A DNA stretch of 64,000 nt. Origin: Diphasiastrum complanatum (lineage: Eukaryota > Streptophyta > Lycopodiopsida > Lycopodiales > Lycopodiaceae). The notes beneath the pieces are model-generated. The model was not told where the DNA came from and ran no database searches. It saw nothing but the letters and a program-made list of their open reading frames with translations. Shown here piece by piece: positions 1 to 11,342 of this stretch. The translations under genes and the position numbers were made by a program. The stretch lies in assembly GCA_029204225.1 (NCBI GenBank), contig CM055098.1, positions 49,773,120 to 49,837,119 on the forward strand. Reading direction: 5' to 3'. How positions within the stretch are numbered: the stretch's first letter is position 1; every line of letters begins with the position of its first letter.

Positions 1-1
1 G

Positions 2-852
2 GAGAAACCGGCTAGAAGTAAGAGACATTATTTGGACACTCCTTAGGACACATACTCTCCACGAAGTGTATCACCTGAGTCTAAGATACCAAAATGGTAT
101 GAAAAGATCATGAAGGATGCAAAGCTAAATCAACCAAGATCTAGCACACAAGAAGAAGTGAGAAGATCAACGCGGAAAAGGAAGCCTCCCGATCGCTATC
201 ATGTGAACTATGCCCTAATGAGTGACATTTTGAAGTGTCGACAGCCATCAACCTTTGATGAGGCAAAGGATCACAAAAAGTGTCAAAGGGCAATGGAAAA
301 GGAGATGGAGTCCATCCACAGACATGGTATGTGGGAGGTAGTTGATCTACCGCTTGGAAAAAAACCCATTGACAACAAATGGGTGTTTAGAACAAAGTTT
401 CATGCGGATGACACGATAGCAAAGCATAAGGCACACCTAGTAGTGAAGGGCTATGAGCAAAACAAAGAAATTGACTATAAAGAGACATTTGCTCCAGTGG
501 CTAAGTGGACTACGCTACGTCTTAGCATCACCTTAGCATCTCATTTTGGGTGGAAGATCCATCAAATGGATGTGAAGTCCGCATTTTTGAATGGTGACTT
601 AGAGGAAGAAGTTTACATGGTCCAACCACAGGGCTTTATGGCAAAGAGACAAGAACATAAGGTGTGCAAGCTACGCAAAGCACTTTATGGCCTTAAGCAA
701 GCGCCACGCGCATGGTATGGATGCATGAGTTTGTAAGGAGAAATTCAGATCCAAATCTTTATGTTCTTATAAACGAAGATAGCATTGTCTTGATTGTACT
801 TTATGTTGATAATATTATCAGTGGAAATGCCACTATTGGAACGAGACTTGTT
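2..852 (+). pseudogene. Copia pol relic: integrase tail to reverse transcriptase
   Basis: Remnant of a Ty1/Copia polyprotein. The frame is readable from base 2 and has an in-frame stop at 44-46. It covers the basic linker after integrase (RRSTRKRKPPDRY) and the RT fingers and palm with recognisable Copia motifs: NKWVFRTKF, HKAHLVVKGY, ETFAPVAKW, HQMDVKSAFLNGDLEEEVYM and LYGLKQAPRAWY. Near 718 the frame slips by one base. The continuation reads NSDPNLYVLINEDS and then YVDN, where active elements have YVDD, so a catalytic aspartate is lost. Homology ends near 850, so RNase H is missing. The upstream part lies outside the window. Family assignment is firm; it is non-functional. Confidence 0.9.
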
Positions 853-1079
853 GTTGCTTGTCATTGATAAGCTCGTAGAGCAACCTTTGCCTTTTGAAAT
901 TTCATAGCTGCAAATTTCTTATAGCCTTCAAATTAGGATTGGAATCCTGCTAATGTAGTGTTTTACATGTTTACTTTTTGTTCGAGAAGTGACAAGTTAT
1001 GAGGTGTCATTGATTCTGCATCAGGTAATGGAGCTACAAGGATCTCATCATGTTCATCATGTTTTGCTAAGGCGCTCCG

Positions 1080-1712
1080 TCTCTACAACTGCCATATCAA
1101 GTTCTGCCTATAATAATGGCACTTTTTGCTTCATTGCTTGTAATGTCTGTGACACTTGACCATTGACATCTCGTAGACTGTTTTGAAGTTGTTGCACATA
1201 GATATGATAGTTTGCTTTCGTGTCTTTTGCTTGCTGCAATTCATTCTGTGTAGCCTTCTCATGTTGTTGTACCACATCCAGCTCATTTTTGGCCTTTTTA
1301 GCTCATGTGCTTGGAAAGTCCCTTCAGAGATGAACTTGTATAGGAGATCACTCAAGTGTTGTTTTTCTTGTAGCAACTAGGTCAATAGGATGCCAAGGTG
1401 TTGATAAATTTCTTGCATGTCTATCGAATCTATTGATGTTGCCATTGGTACATTGGTTGCTCCCGATGGTACCGAGATAACTATGGTGTTTTCCAGATTC
1501 AACTCTTCATCCACAAAACTATGTTTGGGCGTAAAGCCCTCTGAGTTGTAGCATCTTTGGGACTATGTCCCGATGGTATAACATCATAAAAATGTGTCAT
1601 CATCAAAACTAAGCCTAACTCTACATTTTTGAGCAATTGTGCCTGCTCAGCTTGAAAATCCAGCATTTGGTCGAAGAATCCCTTCTGACCAGGGTTGATG
1701 AACTCTTCAAAA
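1080..1712 (-). pseudogene. Coiled-coil ORF remnant, retroelement accessory type
   Basis: Read on the minus strand, the segment encodes a hydrophilic protein broken by at least two frame changes (near 1530 and 1315) and an in-frame stop near 1385. The first part reads PPTFEEFINPGQKGFFDQML, then an acidic/serine-rich linker. A heptad-like stretch follows, with pieces such as LLQEKQHLSDLLYKFISEG, KAKNELDVVQQHEKATQNEL and QLQNSLRDVNGQVSQTLQAM, and a stop near 1105. No catalytic motif is visible. It resembles in style the coiled-coil ORFs at 37546-38181, 41559-44717 and 51700-52560. I infer it comes from the same class of retroelement ORF; the family is not one I can name. Confidence 0.55.
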
Positions 1713-2127
1713 GTGGGTGGGGAATGGGGAAGGAAGAAGTCTAGCTAGGCATAGAGGAGTTGTGATGAGGAACTTGGAGGCTTTCCTAGAAACATCAAGC
1801 AGAAACTATTCACTACTTAGGAAAAGATTGGAGGTTTGGATGTCTCTTGGAGGTGAGAAAGAGGTGTGTGGCCTTTGGCAAAAGAGACGACAAAGAAGTG
1901 ATTACGATGTAGCAAGGATGGTGGAGGCAATGGTTACAATTGTGGCAAGCTAAACGTCTTTAGAGTTAGGAGGGATGTCAGACACATTAGTATCAGTAGA
2001 GCTGGAACAAGGGAGGGGAGAGGCACTGCAGCTAAGTGGATGGCAAGGCTTGGGAAGGTGTAGCTCCCCTCATGTGACGATGACTTTGGAAAGGGAGCGA
2101 ATGGGTGTCTTGGTGCAGTAGTGGATG
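1713..2127. other. Unassigned spacer
   Basis: No coding similarity recognised on either strand. A purine-rich run followed by TGTCAGACAC near 1970-1985 has the look of a polypurine tract next to an LTR start, but no partner LTR was found, so it is not called. Confidence 0.3.
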
Positions 2128-2492
2128 AAGTTTCTGATGAAGATTCTAGGATTGAAATTCTACAAGATATCTACAACTACCGTTTGTTTGGCAGTTATTA
2201 CAATCGCCTCATTACAATTAATACTTTACAAAGTGGACAAACTGTCAACGCGAAGCTCTTGGGTCGAGATTTAGACTGACAGTATCAAAATTTACAAGTA
2301 TCAAAAATATACACTGACTCGAAAAATACTGACTCAAAAAAAATATAGAATTTTACGAGTCAATCCAATATCAAAGAATTCTAAAAAATTTGATCCTGAA
2401 TTTTTTGACTACTTAGAAATTCGAGTCTTCTATTTTTGTTTTTCAGAATGCCATTATTGAATGGATTTGAGGTTGAGCATCGAATTCCAACA
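2128..2492 (-). repeat. Copia-A 3' LTR, truncated
   Basis: Aligns with 6540-6863: both contain ATCTACAACTACCGTTTGTT, TATACACTGACTC and GAGCATCGAATTCCAACA. On the minus strand it begins TGTTGGAATTCGATGC. Homology to the 5' LTR stops near 2128, so roughly 200 bases of the downstream end are missing. It carries an indel of about 50 bp relative to the 5' LTR. Confidence 0.85.
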
Positions 2493-2506
2493 CTCCCCCT
2501 TAATGT
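2493..2506 (-). promoter_or_regulatory. Copia-A polypurine tract
   Basis: On the minus strand the bases immediately before the LTR read CATTAAGGGGGAG, the expected plus-strand primer of a Copia element. It joins directly to TGTTGG, the LTR start. Confidence 0.75.
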
Positions 2507-2569
2507 GGATCCTGAAAACTTTTGATTTTCAGATTCAACATGTCGTTGATCTGAGGTGGTGCTCCTTTG

Positions 2570-2704
2570 ACAGAGCCTTTATGAAGTGATCGCTGCCATT
2601 GATTATGTCCTGCAGTAAGACTAATGATATCTCCTTTGATTTGCACTTTCTCTCTTAAATAGTGATACTTGATTTCGATATGCTTGCTTCGAGACTGAAA
2701 TCTC

Positions 2705-2771
<67 letters not shown>

Positions 2772-3980
2772 CTATGGACCTTGGTTGTCACAAAAGATGC
2801 TTGTTGGATGTGACTGTGCAAAATCGATTTTTGCTAGCATATGCTTTAGCCAAATTGTTTCCTTTGTAGCATTCGTGGTAGCAATGTACTTTGATTCAGT
2901 TGATGATAATGCTACTGAGGTCTGCTTCGTTGTTCCAAGATATTGGCCTTGATTTTATAAAAATACAAATATCGATATCTCTTTCCAATCCGCATCTATG
3001 TATCCTTCAAGTATGTTGGTAGATTGGCTGTCTCCATAACAGATGCTAAGATGTTTGGTTGCTTGGAAAAACTTCATAACTTTTGTGAGTGTTTCCCAAT
3101 GGGTTAAACCTGGATTTGATAGCAACTGGCTGAGTGAACTGATCGAATATGCAATGTCGGGTCGAGTGCAGATCATTGCATACATCAGTGAGCCGATGAT
3201 GGCGTGAAATGGATATTGCTTCATCTCCTCCTTTTCTACCTCAATTTGAGGAGATTATTCCTTTAATAGCTTCAGTCCAAGGTTGAGTGGAAAGAGACTC
3301 GGTTTGTAGTTGGCCATTCCATACTTTTCTAGCACGTTTGTGAGATATCTTTGTTGGCTGATGATAATCAGACGCCTGGGTCGAATTCGAAAAATTTTGA
3401 TTTCAAAACAATAGTGGGCTGTACCCATATCAATCATTTTGTACTCCTTGGCCAGGATGCATTTCGTTTTCTTCATCAGATTTAGATTGTTACTGAATAA
3501 TAGTGTATCATCCACAGAGAGTGATGATGATGAAGAAATTTGATACAAACTTGAAGTAGACATTCGAGTCTGCTGAGTTTGAAATAAAATCATTCTCAAT
3601 AAGGAATGCATTTATTTTCTAGGACCAAGCTCTGGGTGACTATTTCAGCCCATAGAGTGTCTTGTGGATTTTGCATACACAAGGTGTTGCTTACCCCTTA
3701 GTTCGTATCCTTCTGGCTGTGACATAAAGATTTTCTCTTCAATGGTCTCGTTGAGGAAAGCGGTCCGAACATCCAATTTGATGGACTTCGAGATCTCCTG
3801 CAACTACAAAGGAAAGTAATAGTCGAATCGAAGCATGGTTGACGACTGGGCTGAAGGTCTCGAAATAATCCAAATCTAGATTCTGGGAATAGCCTTGGCG
3901 ACAAGCCTAGATTTGTAACGATTCAACCTTCCTTCAACATCATATTTTGCCTTGAATATCCATAATACATGGAATCAGAT
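2570..3980 (-). pseudogene. Copia-A reverse transcriptase and RNase H relic
   Basis: Minus-strand C-terminal half of Copia pol, broken into several frames. Pieces include the RT entry (YKSRLVAKAIP, LDVRTAFLNETIEEKIFM), the palm where SVDD replaces YVDD, and a connection (IIGSLMYAMICTRPDIAYSI, then YIDADWKE). RNase H follows with KQTSVALSSTESKYIAT, then CDNQGP. At that point a GA/CT microsatellite interrupts the gene. After it the frame resumes with FRSRSKHIEIKYHYLRE, the expected last RNase H motif. Many stops and frame changes make it non-functional, but order and motifs leave no doubt about the family. Confidence 0.85.
2710..2771. repeat. (GA)n microsatellite inside the RNase H coding region
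   Basis: About 62 bases of GA repeat with one AGGAG interruption near 2743. It sits between the RNase H segments CDNQGP and FRSRSKHIEIKYH on the minus strand, where roughly ten codons of ordinary Copia sequence are expected. Confidence 0.95.
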
Positions 3981-5160
3981 TTTTTTCCTTTGGCAACTCA
4001 GTGACTGTCCACGTTTAATTCTCTGTCAGAGAATCAATTTCAGTGTCCATCGTTGCTTTCCATTGATCAACAGTACATGTAGACATCGCCTCCAAAACTG
4101 TATTTGGATCTTGCACGAAGTAGCAGGATACATCGTCCATAGATTCTAGATGGAGGCTCTTTTGGTCGATTTGATCTCCTTGGCTGAATTTTGACCCCCT
4201 GTTGTTCAGGCTCATTTTCGAGTTTGTATCGATTTTTTGATTTTCGATCCTGGAGTCTTTATGGATACGTGGATCGGACATTTCTTCGATACCTATATCG
4301 GAAATTTCTCGAGCTTTTTCCTTGTGGTTGATAAATCGATCTTCCACAAAAATGATATCTCTACTCGTGAATGGTTTTCCTGTTTCCAGATTATAGAGCT
4401 TGTATGCCTTGTGATCTGGGGAGTAGCCAACGAAAATCGACTTTGTGCTTTTGTCATCCAGCTTCTTCTTGAGATCTTCAAGGATCTGAACATAAGCAAT
4501 GCAACCAAACACTCTAATATTCTTGAGTGATAGTTTCAATTCTATCCACACCTCATAAGGTGTCTTGCCATTCAGGGCTTTGGTGATGGAACAATTTTGT
4601 AGATAGGCGGCTGTTGAATAGCTTCTGCCCAAATTTCTTCGGGGAGAGGCATGGGCCAACATGCTCTTGGCACTTTTGATGAGTGTCCAATTCTTCCATT
4701 CAGTTATACTATTGGACTGAGGTGAATAGCTCGTTGTGAAATATTGATGTATTCCATTGGTCTTGCAAAACTCCTTAAATTCGATGGAGATAAATTCTCC
4801 CCCTCCATCTATGCGTAGGACTTTGATCTTCCTCTGGGTCTGATTTTGTGTAGATGTCTTGAACTATGTGAAGAACTTAAATGCCTTTGATTTGTTCTTG
4901 AAAAAATAGGTTGCAGTCTTCGAGAGAAGTCATCGATGAAGGTTAGGAGGTATAGAGCTCCCCCCCTTGGAAGCAATCTGCATCGAACCACAAATGTCGC
5001 TATGTACAAGATCTAGCAGGCCTTTGGAAGTATGAACTAAGTCAGAAATGAAAGGACTTCTAGCATGCTTGCTGATTATACAGATTTCACATGGAGAAGT
5101 TGGCTTGTTGATAGAAGACAGATCTTGTACTAGTTTTTGAGTTGACATTTGCTGAATACT
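3981..5160 (-). pseudogene. Copia-A integrase relic
   Basis: Minus strand. It starts with the zinc-binding pre-integrase region (SPCEICIISKHARSPF), then VHSDICG, which carries the first catalytic aspartate, then FIDDFSR in a shifted frame. The core downstream is damaged. The C-terminal part is well preserved as one open stretch of about 215 codons (4015-4662) with GKTPYEVWI, VFGCIAYVQI, KSIFVGYSPDHKAYKLYN and SRDIIFVED. It ends by running into the RT entry (VDQWKATMDTEIDSLTEN). Several frameshifts lie between 4660 and 5010. Copia integrase, dead. Confidence 0.85.
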
Positions 5161-5611
5161 ATTGAAGTTTAAAATGGCCTAATCTGAAATGCCAAAGCAT
5201 ATCAGATGATTTGGAAGTTGATGTGTGAAGAGCTTGACTGTTGGAAGAATAATAGTGGCTGAGTTTGTAGAGGTTGTCACTTCTTCTCTCGAAAGCTAAA
5301 ACTTGTCGGGTTTTGTCAATGATGGTGCAGCCATTTGTATCAAATTTGACCCCCTCGACCTGAATCAGTGATTCCGCTAACTAAGAGAAGATTTTTAGTC
5401 AGATTTGGAACATGGAGAATGTTGACAACAACTTGACGTCACCTTTCCGAAGTTCGATTCTGATTGTTCCTTCACCTTGAATCGAATGTGATGAGTTGTC
5501 TCCAAGTCACACAACTCGAGAGTGGGTGAAAGATTTATAATCTTTGAACCAGTCTTGATGTTGAATCATGTGTTGAGTTGCTCCAGAATCGAGATACCAA
5601 GAATCAATATT

Positions 5612-6148
5612 CTACTGTTCTCCGACCTTGGTCATAAAGGCTGCTTCATCTTCTTCTTGCTGTTGTGTCGAAAAATTGGCTGAGGCAGAATTCGCTTGTT
5701 GTTGGAACTGATTCTTCTTCTCATTGTTGAGTTTCAAGATTTTGCAGTCCTTGATCTCATGTCTAGTTCTCTTGCAGTATATGCAGAATAATTTTTGCTT
5801 TGGTCGGAAAGATGAAGTGTTTGAATTTGACCCTAAGCCAGAATTTGTCCCAGAGCCAAAATTCGATCCTGAGTCAAAATTCAATAGTGACTGTATATTG
5901 CTCTTCTTTGGATCTGAACTTCTGAAATATAGAGCTTGAGGATCCGAAGTGATCATGGCAAAAGACTTTCCATCTTTTAGTCTCTATTTGGTGATAGTGG
6001 CTGCATCACCTTCACATTGAACTTTTGTCCCATCAACGATGTCCCACAATTCCTTGGCTAGTAATAAGACCTTAATTTTGAACTTCCAGAGACGGTAGTT
6101 GCTCCCATCGAGTCTATTGATTCGAGAGAAACTAGTAGATGAATCCAT
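5612..6148 (-). pseudogene. Copia-A gag relic
   Basis: The start codon at 6148-6146 gives MDSSTSFSRINRLDGSNYRL, the usual Copia gag opening, then WKFKIKVLLLAKELWDIVDG. The frame stops near 5984 and most of the UBN2-type middle is gone. A second frame (5956-5612) carries an asparagine/serine-rich linker and a zinc-knuckle relic, CIYCKRTRHEIKDC. The gag is therefore internally deleted and shorter than a full one. Confidence 0.8.
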
Positions 6149-6279
6149 TCTGGTTGAGTGAGATTGTTGGTAGAAACAACAATTTCGAAATATTGTTGGT
6201 TGCACGCTTGCTAGAACAACGTCTTGATAGAAATAAGATTTGATAATCCGTAGTAGAAATGTAGATTACTGAATTGCCT

Positions 6280-6291
6280 GCTCTGATACCA
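6280..6291 (-). promoter_or_regulatory. Copia-A primer binding site
   Basis: The minus strand reads TGGTATCAGAGC directly after the 5' LTR end (TTTTCGACA). It is complementary to the 3' end of initiator tRNA-Met, as in most plant Copia elements. Confidence 0.9.
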
Positions 6292-6863
6292 TGTCGAAAA
6301 TCAGTGGAAATGTGCAAAAGTTGATGAGCAAGCTTGGTGTAGGATCGGAAGCCGCACAAACAACAGCAGAATATTCAAATTGAATGATCCAGACAAATGC
6401 ACAATGAAACAATACAATAGTGGAACTGAAATTTGCACTCTGATTAATATCAACAATGATACAATTATTTGAAGTGATAACTTCAGCTTATAGTCGTTGA
6501 GTATGATAACGTTGGCTACAAAAACTCAAATAATCAAAAGAAGTTTTCTAATGAAGATTAATCTAGGATTGATATCCTACAAAATATCTACAACTACCGT
6601 TTGTTGCAGTCACCACAAAATCGTTGGGTCGGATTTTATACCGATAGTATTGAAATTAACAAGTATAAAAAAATATACACTGACTCAAAAAATATTGACT
6701 CAAAAAAATATAGAATTTTTTGAGTCGATCCTATATCGAAGAATTCTAGAAAATTTGGTCCTAAATTTTTTGATTCTCTACTCAAAAATTTGAGCCTTCT
6801 GTTTCTGGTATTTCGGGATGCTAATTATTAAATGGATTTGAGGCTGAGCATCGAATTCCAACA
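6292..6863 (-). repeat. Copia-A 5' LTR
   Basis: 572 bp bounded by TGTTGGAATTC and ATTTTCGACA on the minus strand (TG...CA). The inner end abuts the tRNA-Met site. The outer 320 bases are matched by 2128-2492. Confidence 0.85.
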
Positions 6864-7039
6864 TAGTGTTGAAAGTTCCATTGCAATGCCTCAACTTTGA
6901 CGTTTGGTTCTTGGAAAGGCATGGATCGGTGTTTTGTGTCTTCTTGGAGTGAAAGAGGTTTGTGGCCTGATGACTACTTTTTGACGTGCATACGAGTGGT
7001 TTTATATAATCAATATATCGAGCAAGGCACAGATAGAAG
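6864..7039 (-). repeat. Copia-B LTR fragment, probable 3' copy
   Basis: About 100 bases (6933-7035) match 9727-9822: both share TGTCTTCTTGGAGTGAAAGA and the end ATATATCGA(G/C)CAAGGCAC. On the minus strand this piece contains TTATATAAA (7001-7009), a plausible LTR TATA box. It directly follows the broken protease of Copia-B, so I read it as LTR sequence joined after loss of the rest of pol. Copia-A lies immediately beyond at 6863. Confidence 0.45.
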
Positions 7040-8179
7040 ATCCTTTTGTAAGGTAAGTACGTACAGGACATCATCAAATCTTTTGTCTTTGTCGTTGGTG
7101 TACAGCCATAATGCGCCAGTTCCATTCACTTGATGTTGCAATCCATCTCCCAATATGATGTATTAGGATAAAATTGTGTCTTGTTGATGTGGCACCTGAA
7201 TCAAAAACAACTTCTTGAATGTCGGTTTGCAATGTAGCACACACATCTGTGCATAAGTAGGCGGATGAATTAATGTTTGTTTTCTCCTCAACTGTCCTTG
7301 AGGATTTTGGCTCCTCTACATAAGACGAGTTTTTGGAGGGCTCCTTCTTGCTTAGTGTCTTCTTGTTTCTTGGGTTTTGATAGCAGTCTACTGTTGCATG
7401 ACCCTTTTTGTGACAATGCACACATTGGATGTTTGGATTTAACCAACATGTGTCGATGGAATGTTCGTCACGTCTACATCTAGCGCATAATTTTTTTCAC
7501 CACCTTGCAGTCTATTTTGAGTAGGTGCCTTCGATCTTCCTTCTTTGTCGGCTTATCTCTGTTGGTTGCGATCTGATCTTTGGAATGACTCCCTATTAGT
7601 ATGAGATTTCTTTCTGCATTGATCCTTACTGCCATATAGAGCTTGATCAGATTCTTGTCTGTCATCATAGTGCTCTCGTCATGCTTCCATTTCTTCCTTG
7701 ATCTCGCTTATTGCTCTCTCAAGAGTCATCGTAGGATCCTTCGCTAGTAGAGTCCGTGTGGTTTGGAAGGATCTTGGAAGGGCGCGCAACAAGTACGTCA
7801 GTTGCTTCTCCGAAGAGACCGTGTGTTCTACTCCGACATTGTCTAAAGAGAGAAATAGGTTCTTCATGTTTCTGATGAACGTCACGAGGTCTTTGCCGTT
7901 CCAGCATGGATAGGTGAGTTGGTATTCCAAGTGCATGATCTGCCTTCATGACTTGGTTTCGAATCTTGATTTCAAAGCGTCCCATAGCTCTTGTGCATTT
8001 GATATTGATGCAAGATCCAATGTAATGTTGTCTTCAATGGAGGAGGATATGACAGCTACTGCTTTATCATTCGTCTCCTTCCAATCATGAAGTTCTTTTC
8101 CAGCATTGGCTAGCATCTCTTCGGTTCCATCCACCCAAGGCCAAAGTGCTTCTCCTCTCAAGACAAGTGATGTCTTCAC
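7040..8179 (-). pseudogene. Copia-B gag and protease relic
   Basis: Minus strand. The opening MKTSLVLRGEALWPWVDGTE, then WKETNDKAVAVISSSI and NAQELWDALKSRFETKS, is a UBN2-type Copia gag. It continues through WNGKDLVTFIRNMKNLF, YLLRALPRSFQTTRTLLA and AISEIKEEMEA. A zinc knuckle follows (CHKKGHATVDC; the first cysteine of the box lies just before it). The aspartic protease motif is VFDSGAT, then in a shifted frame DDVLYVPYLTKG. Homology ends near 7040, so integrase, RT and RNase H are deleted. The product is dead, but the gag portion is long and clear. Confidence 0.85.
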
Positions 8180-8333
8180 TTTTCAGGCTAAGTAATTTGA
8201 CTCATCTGATTGAAGAATTGTGTAGATTTTTGACTAAATGCTACTTATGGATGTCATTATAGTCTTACAATGTTTCAGGTTCCTCAGCTGTTATTTATCT
8301 GGTCTCAGAAACCTTATGGGCTCTGATTAAGTT

Positions 8334-8345
8334 GCTCTGATACCA
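8334..8345 (-). promoter_or_regulatory. Copia-B primer binding site
   Basis: The minus strand reads TGGTATCAGAGC, separated by one base from an LTR end GATTTCACCA. The gag start lies about 155 bases downstream. Confidence 0.88.
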
Positions 8346-8945
8346 CTGGTGAAATCTGTTTTTTAGCTCGAGTAGAGACTTTGAAATGAGAGAAACATGT
8401 TCTCATATGATATCTATGGTTGATCAGTGAGCAATATGCTTGTTGTGACCGCCATTTGGAATGTCCTACTTTAACATATTCCTAATGTACCTAGATACAG
8501 TAGAACTCTTAATTGTAGCTACTGCTGCTAATTAAGATCTTTCCTCTTCTAAGGTGCAGAGTTCAATTTCAAATCTACTGCTAATTTAGTTATGATGAGC
8601 CTTTATGCGGAATAACAAAAATAGAACAAATAACAACTGATCTTAGAAAAACATTTGATAGACATAATGCATTCAAGGATTGTGTGTCATAGACAAGAGA
8701 TAAGAAAAAAATTTATTTTAATCACAGTGATTCCTAGAGCGATGTTTGGCATATTGCACACAACGCGTTATCGCAAGAAAAATTCTCTCTCTTATGGATG
8801 GAATAGATGAAGAGAGTGCTTACTAGAAAATACTTCTATCTATGTGTCTAACCTGTGTGATTGATTCAGCTCATCTCACTTACTAGTGAACGGCTCTCCA
8901 TCCTCACATTCAGCATCCAATGACTCAGACTTGTCTATCTGTGAT

Positions 8946-9241
<296 letters not shown>

Positions 9242-9539
9242 TCCCATCCATCCTCTATATGTATATGAATAGAGGAAGGAGGTGGTCTTTAATGTAAGTG
9301 AATGATTACAAGAACTGCTAAACCTACCACGTCGTTGCATTTAGTTTTTGCTGCCAACTTCGTCTGTGGTGTCAGTTTGTTGTCCCGGTACTTGATTGAT
9401 CATGGGTCGTAAAGTGCGTCGACTCCAGGGCCGTGCTTATGCAACCATAGTCGAGGTCATTACGGTTGGCCTTTGGTCGTCGCTCGTGATTCAGGGAGTT
9501 GACTTGCAATTTTCTATGAACGTCTTCGTTTGTTTGCTC

Positions 9540-9660
9540 GAAGTTGCGGTTTGCGGTTTATTGCGATCTGCGGTCTGCTGGTCTTTGTCGTCATTACCGT
9601 TCGTGTAAGCAGCGATGCGGTTGCGGTTGCAGTAGCGGTAGATTGCGATTTGCGGTTCAT
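9540..9660. repeat. Degenerate TGCGGT repeat patch
   Basis: Many near-copies of TGCGGT/TGCGAT in about 120 bases, more GC-rich than its surroundings. Function unknown. Confidence 0.5.
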
Positions 9661-9830
9661 AAGCTAACGAAGCTTTGTGGGCAAAAACCTAAATTCTCTT
9701 CAATATTAGTCACTAGGGGCACCTTTTTTGTGTCTTCTTGGAGTGAAAGAGGTTTGTGGCTTGATGACCACTTTTTGATGTGTATACGAGTGGTGTTATA
9801 TCGTCAATATATCGACCAAGGCACCGTACC

Positions 9831-10265
9831 CATTTGTGTGTGTCATCACTCACATTCGTTGTTGATTGTGATTGTTGCTTACTCAATTATCATTGTTGTG
9901 AGTTATTAAATTGTCCCTACACAATCTTCAATTCACAAAGGTTACGGGCCCACTCACGTTGAATCCTTCGCAAACCCACTGTAACTCGTGGCCATGGAGG
10001 CTTAGTCGACGGAAATTTGATCCATAGAAAAGTTGGAGAGTGTTGCAGGATATCCACTATCACGCTAGAAGATGAAGATGATCTTGATGGAGAAGTCTCT
10101 ATGGAGAATAATTGATGGATTGAACAAGGCACGTTCGACTAATGTTGAAGGTGTTTACATGGATGATGCGGTCTTGAAGATCTTTGAAGGAAGGGAATGG
10201 AAGGCACTGGTGAGTATATGGCTCACTCTTGGCAATATCCCTACAGCATCTTAATCTTCAATTTG
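9831..10265. other. Spacer before the Copia-C gag
   Basis: No family recognised. A short plus-strand open frame at 10072-10254 (MKMILMEKSLWRIIDGL...) has no support beyond being open. The interval may contain the decayed 5' LTR of Copia-C, because a primer-site-like TGGTATCA follows at 10266. Confidence 0.3.
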
Positions 10266-10800
10266 TGGTATCAAATTTTAGTATTAGATAGTTAATTTCC
10301 AATTGTAATGGCACACAATATCATTTTTAAGTCATTAATATATCGACAAACCAAGTTTCAGATGGATTCTCAGAGTAAAGCTGGTCTCATCGCAGACAAG
10401 CTGAATGGATCCACTTACTATTTGTGAAAATTTAAGATGAAGACCTTGCTAATCACCAACAAGTTGTAAGATTTGATCACAGGTATCGAAGTGAAGCTTG
10501 AAGACGACACATCCGACTCAAAATGAAAATCGAAGAATGGTAAATCTTTCACACTTATTATTTTCAATATATCAAACACTTAGATTGGCCACAAATCTGA
10601 AGTTCAAACTTCAAAAGAAGTATGGGACATCCTGAGCTCACTATATGATGTGAGGGACGTGACTTCCAAGTTGCATCTCAAAAGAAAATTCTTTACACTC
10701 AAGATGTCGAATGGTGATTCACTTCATAATCACGTTAACTAGATTAAGAATCTCTTGCTCTCAACTAGGGCACTTCAAGAAAGCTCCAAAGCTCACAATG
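10266..10800 (+). pseudogene. Copia-C gag relic with primer site
   Basis: TGGTATCA at 10266 matches the first eight bases of the usual Copia primer site. A gag start follows at 10362, MDSQSKAGLIADKLNGSTYY, nearly the same as the minus-strand head at 38362 (MDSQSKAGLTADMLNGSNYH), so both belong to one family. The frame has a stop where tryptophan is expected (TTG TGA AAA) and others downstream. Recognisable pieces continue: KFKMKTLLITNKL, EVWDILSSLYDVRDVTSKLH and MSNGDSLHNHVN. Homology fades near 10800. Confidence 0.75.
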
Positions 10801-11342
10801 ATAAAAGTCTTCCATTGAATGAGTTCTAAAAGAGATCCCAATTTACAATAGGTGAAATAGAATGGAGTCTCTACCCTTCCCACATTTCTCACACCTCAAA
10901 TCAAACTCTCAAGAAGCAATGATAGAATGACATAAGGTATGATCATTTGATCAATTGAGACTCTCAACTCTTGAAAAACTTTCTTAACATGAAATTGATG
11001 GAATGACATGAAAGAACAACATGATGCTCAATCCCATCACGAGTTCGTGTCATAAACTTTACGTGATCGAAATCGATCTCGTCGTGAAAATAGATCCCTC
11101 AAATTAAACTAATGGACTGAATATCATCGTCCATACTGAACGTGGGATCACCTACAGATTTTTTTAAAACCACCACAAATGCTTTAACATGAGTTCCATA
11201 AGAGCTTGGTTTCGTTGAAACATTTTCTTCTTTGAAAAAACATTTGGCTAATTCTCATAAAATGTAGAAATGAAACTTCTTACCATTTTGTAAGGGTAAA
11301 AATCAGTGGATGAATGAAATTTCGAAATTCATTGATATCAAA
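10801..11342. other. Unassigned AT-rich spacer
   Basis: No ORF of note, no repeat partner and no RNA gene recognised. Confidence 0.4.

Larger units (their letters stand above)
2128..6863 (-). mobile_element. Copia-A, degraded Ty1/Copia retrotransposon
   Basis: Minus-strand LTR element. The 5' LTR is 6292-6863 and a truncated 3' LTR is 2128-2492. The tRNA-Met primer site abuts the 5' LTR and a purine tract abuts the 3' LTR. The order gag, integrase, RT, RNase H is Copia. LTR copies have diverged by many substitutions and an indel of about 50 bp, and all ORFs are broken, so this is an old insertion. The outer end of the 3' LTR is lost at about 2128, so no target duplication can be checked. Confidence 0.88.

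Noticed and set aside
1970-1985. Purine run followed by TGTCAGACAC as a PPT/LTR boundary
   Set aside because: No second LTR copy and no pol sequence upstream on that strand.
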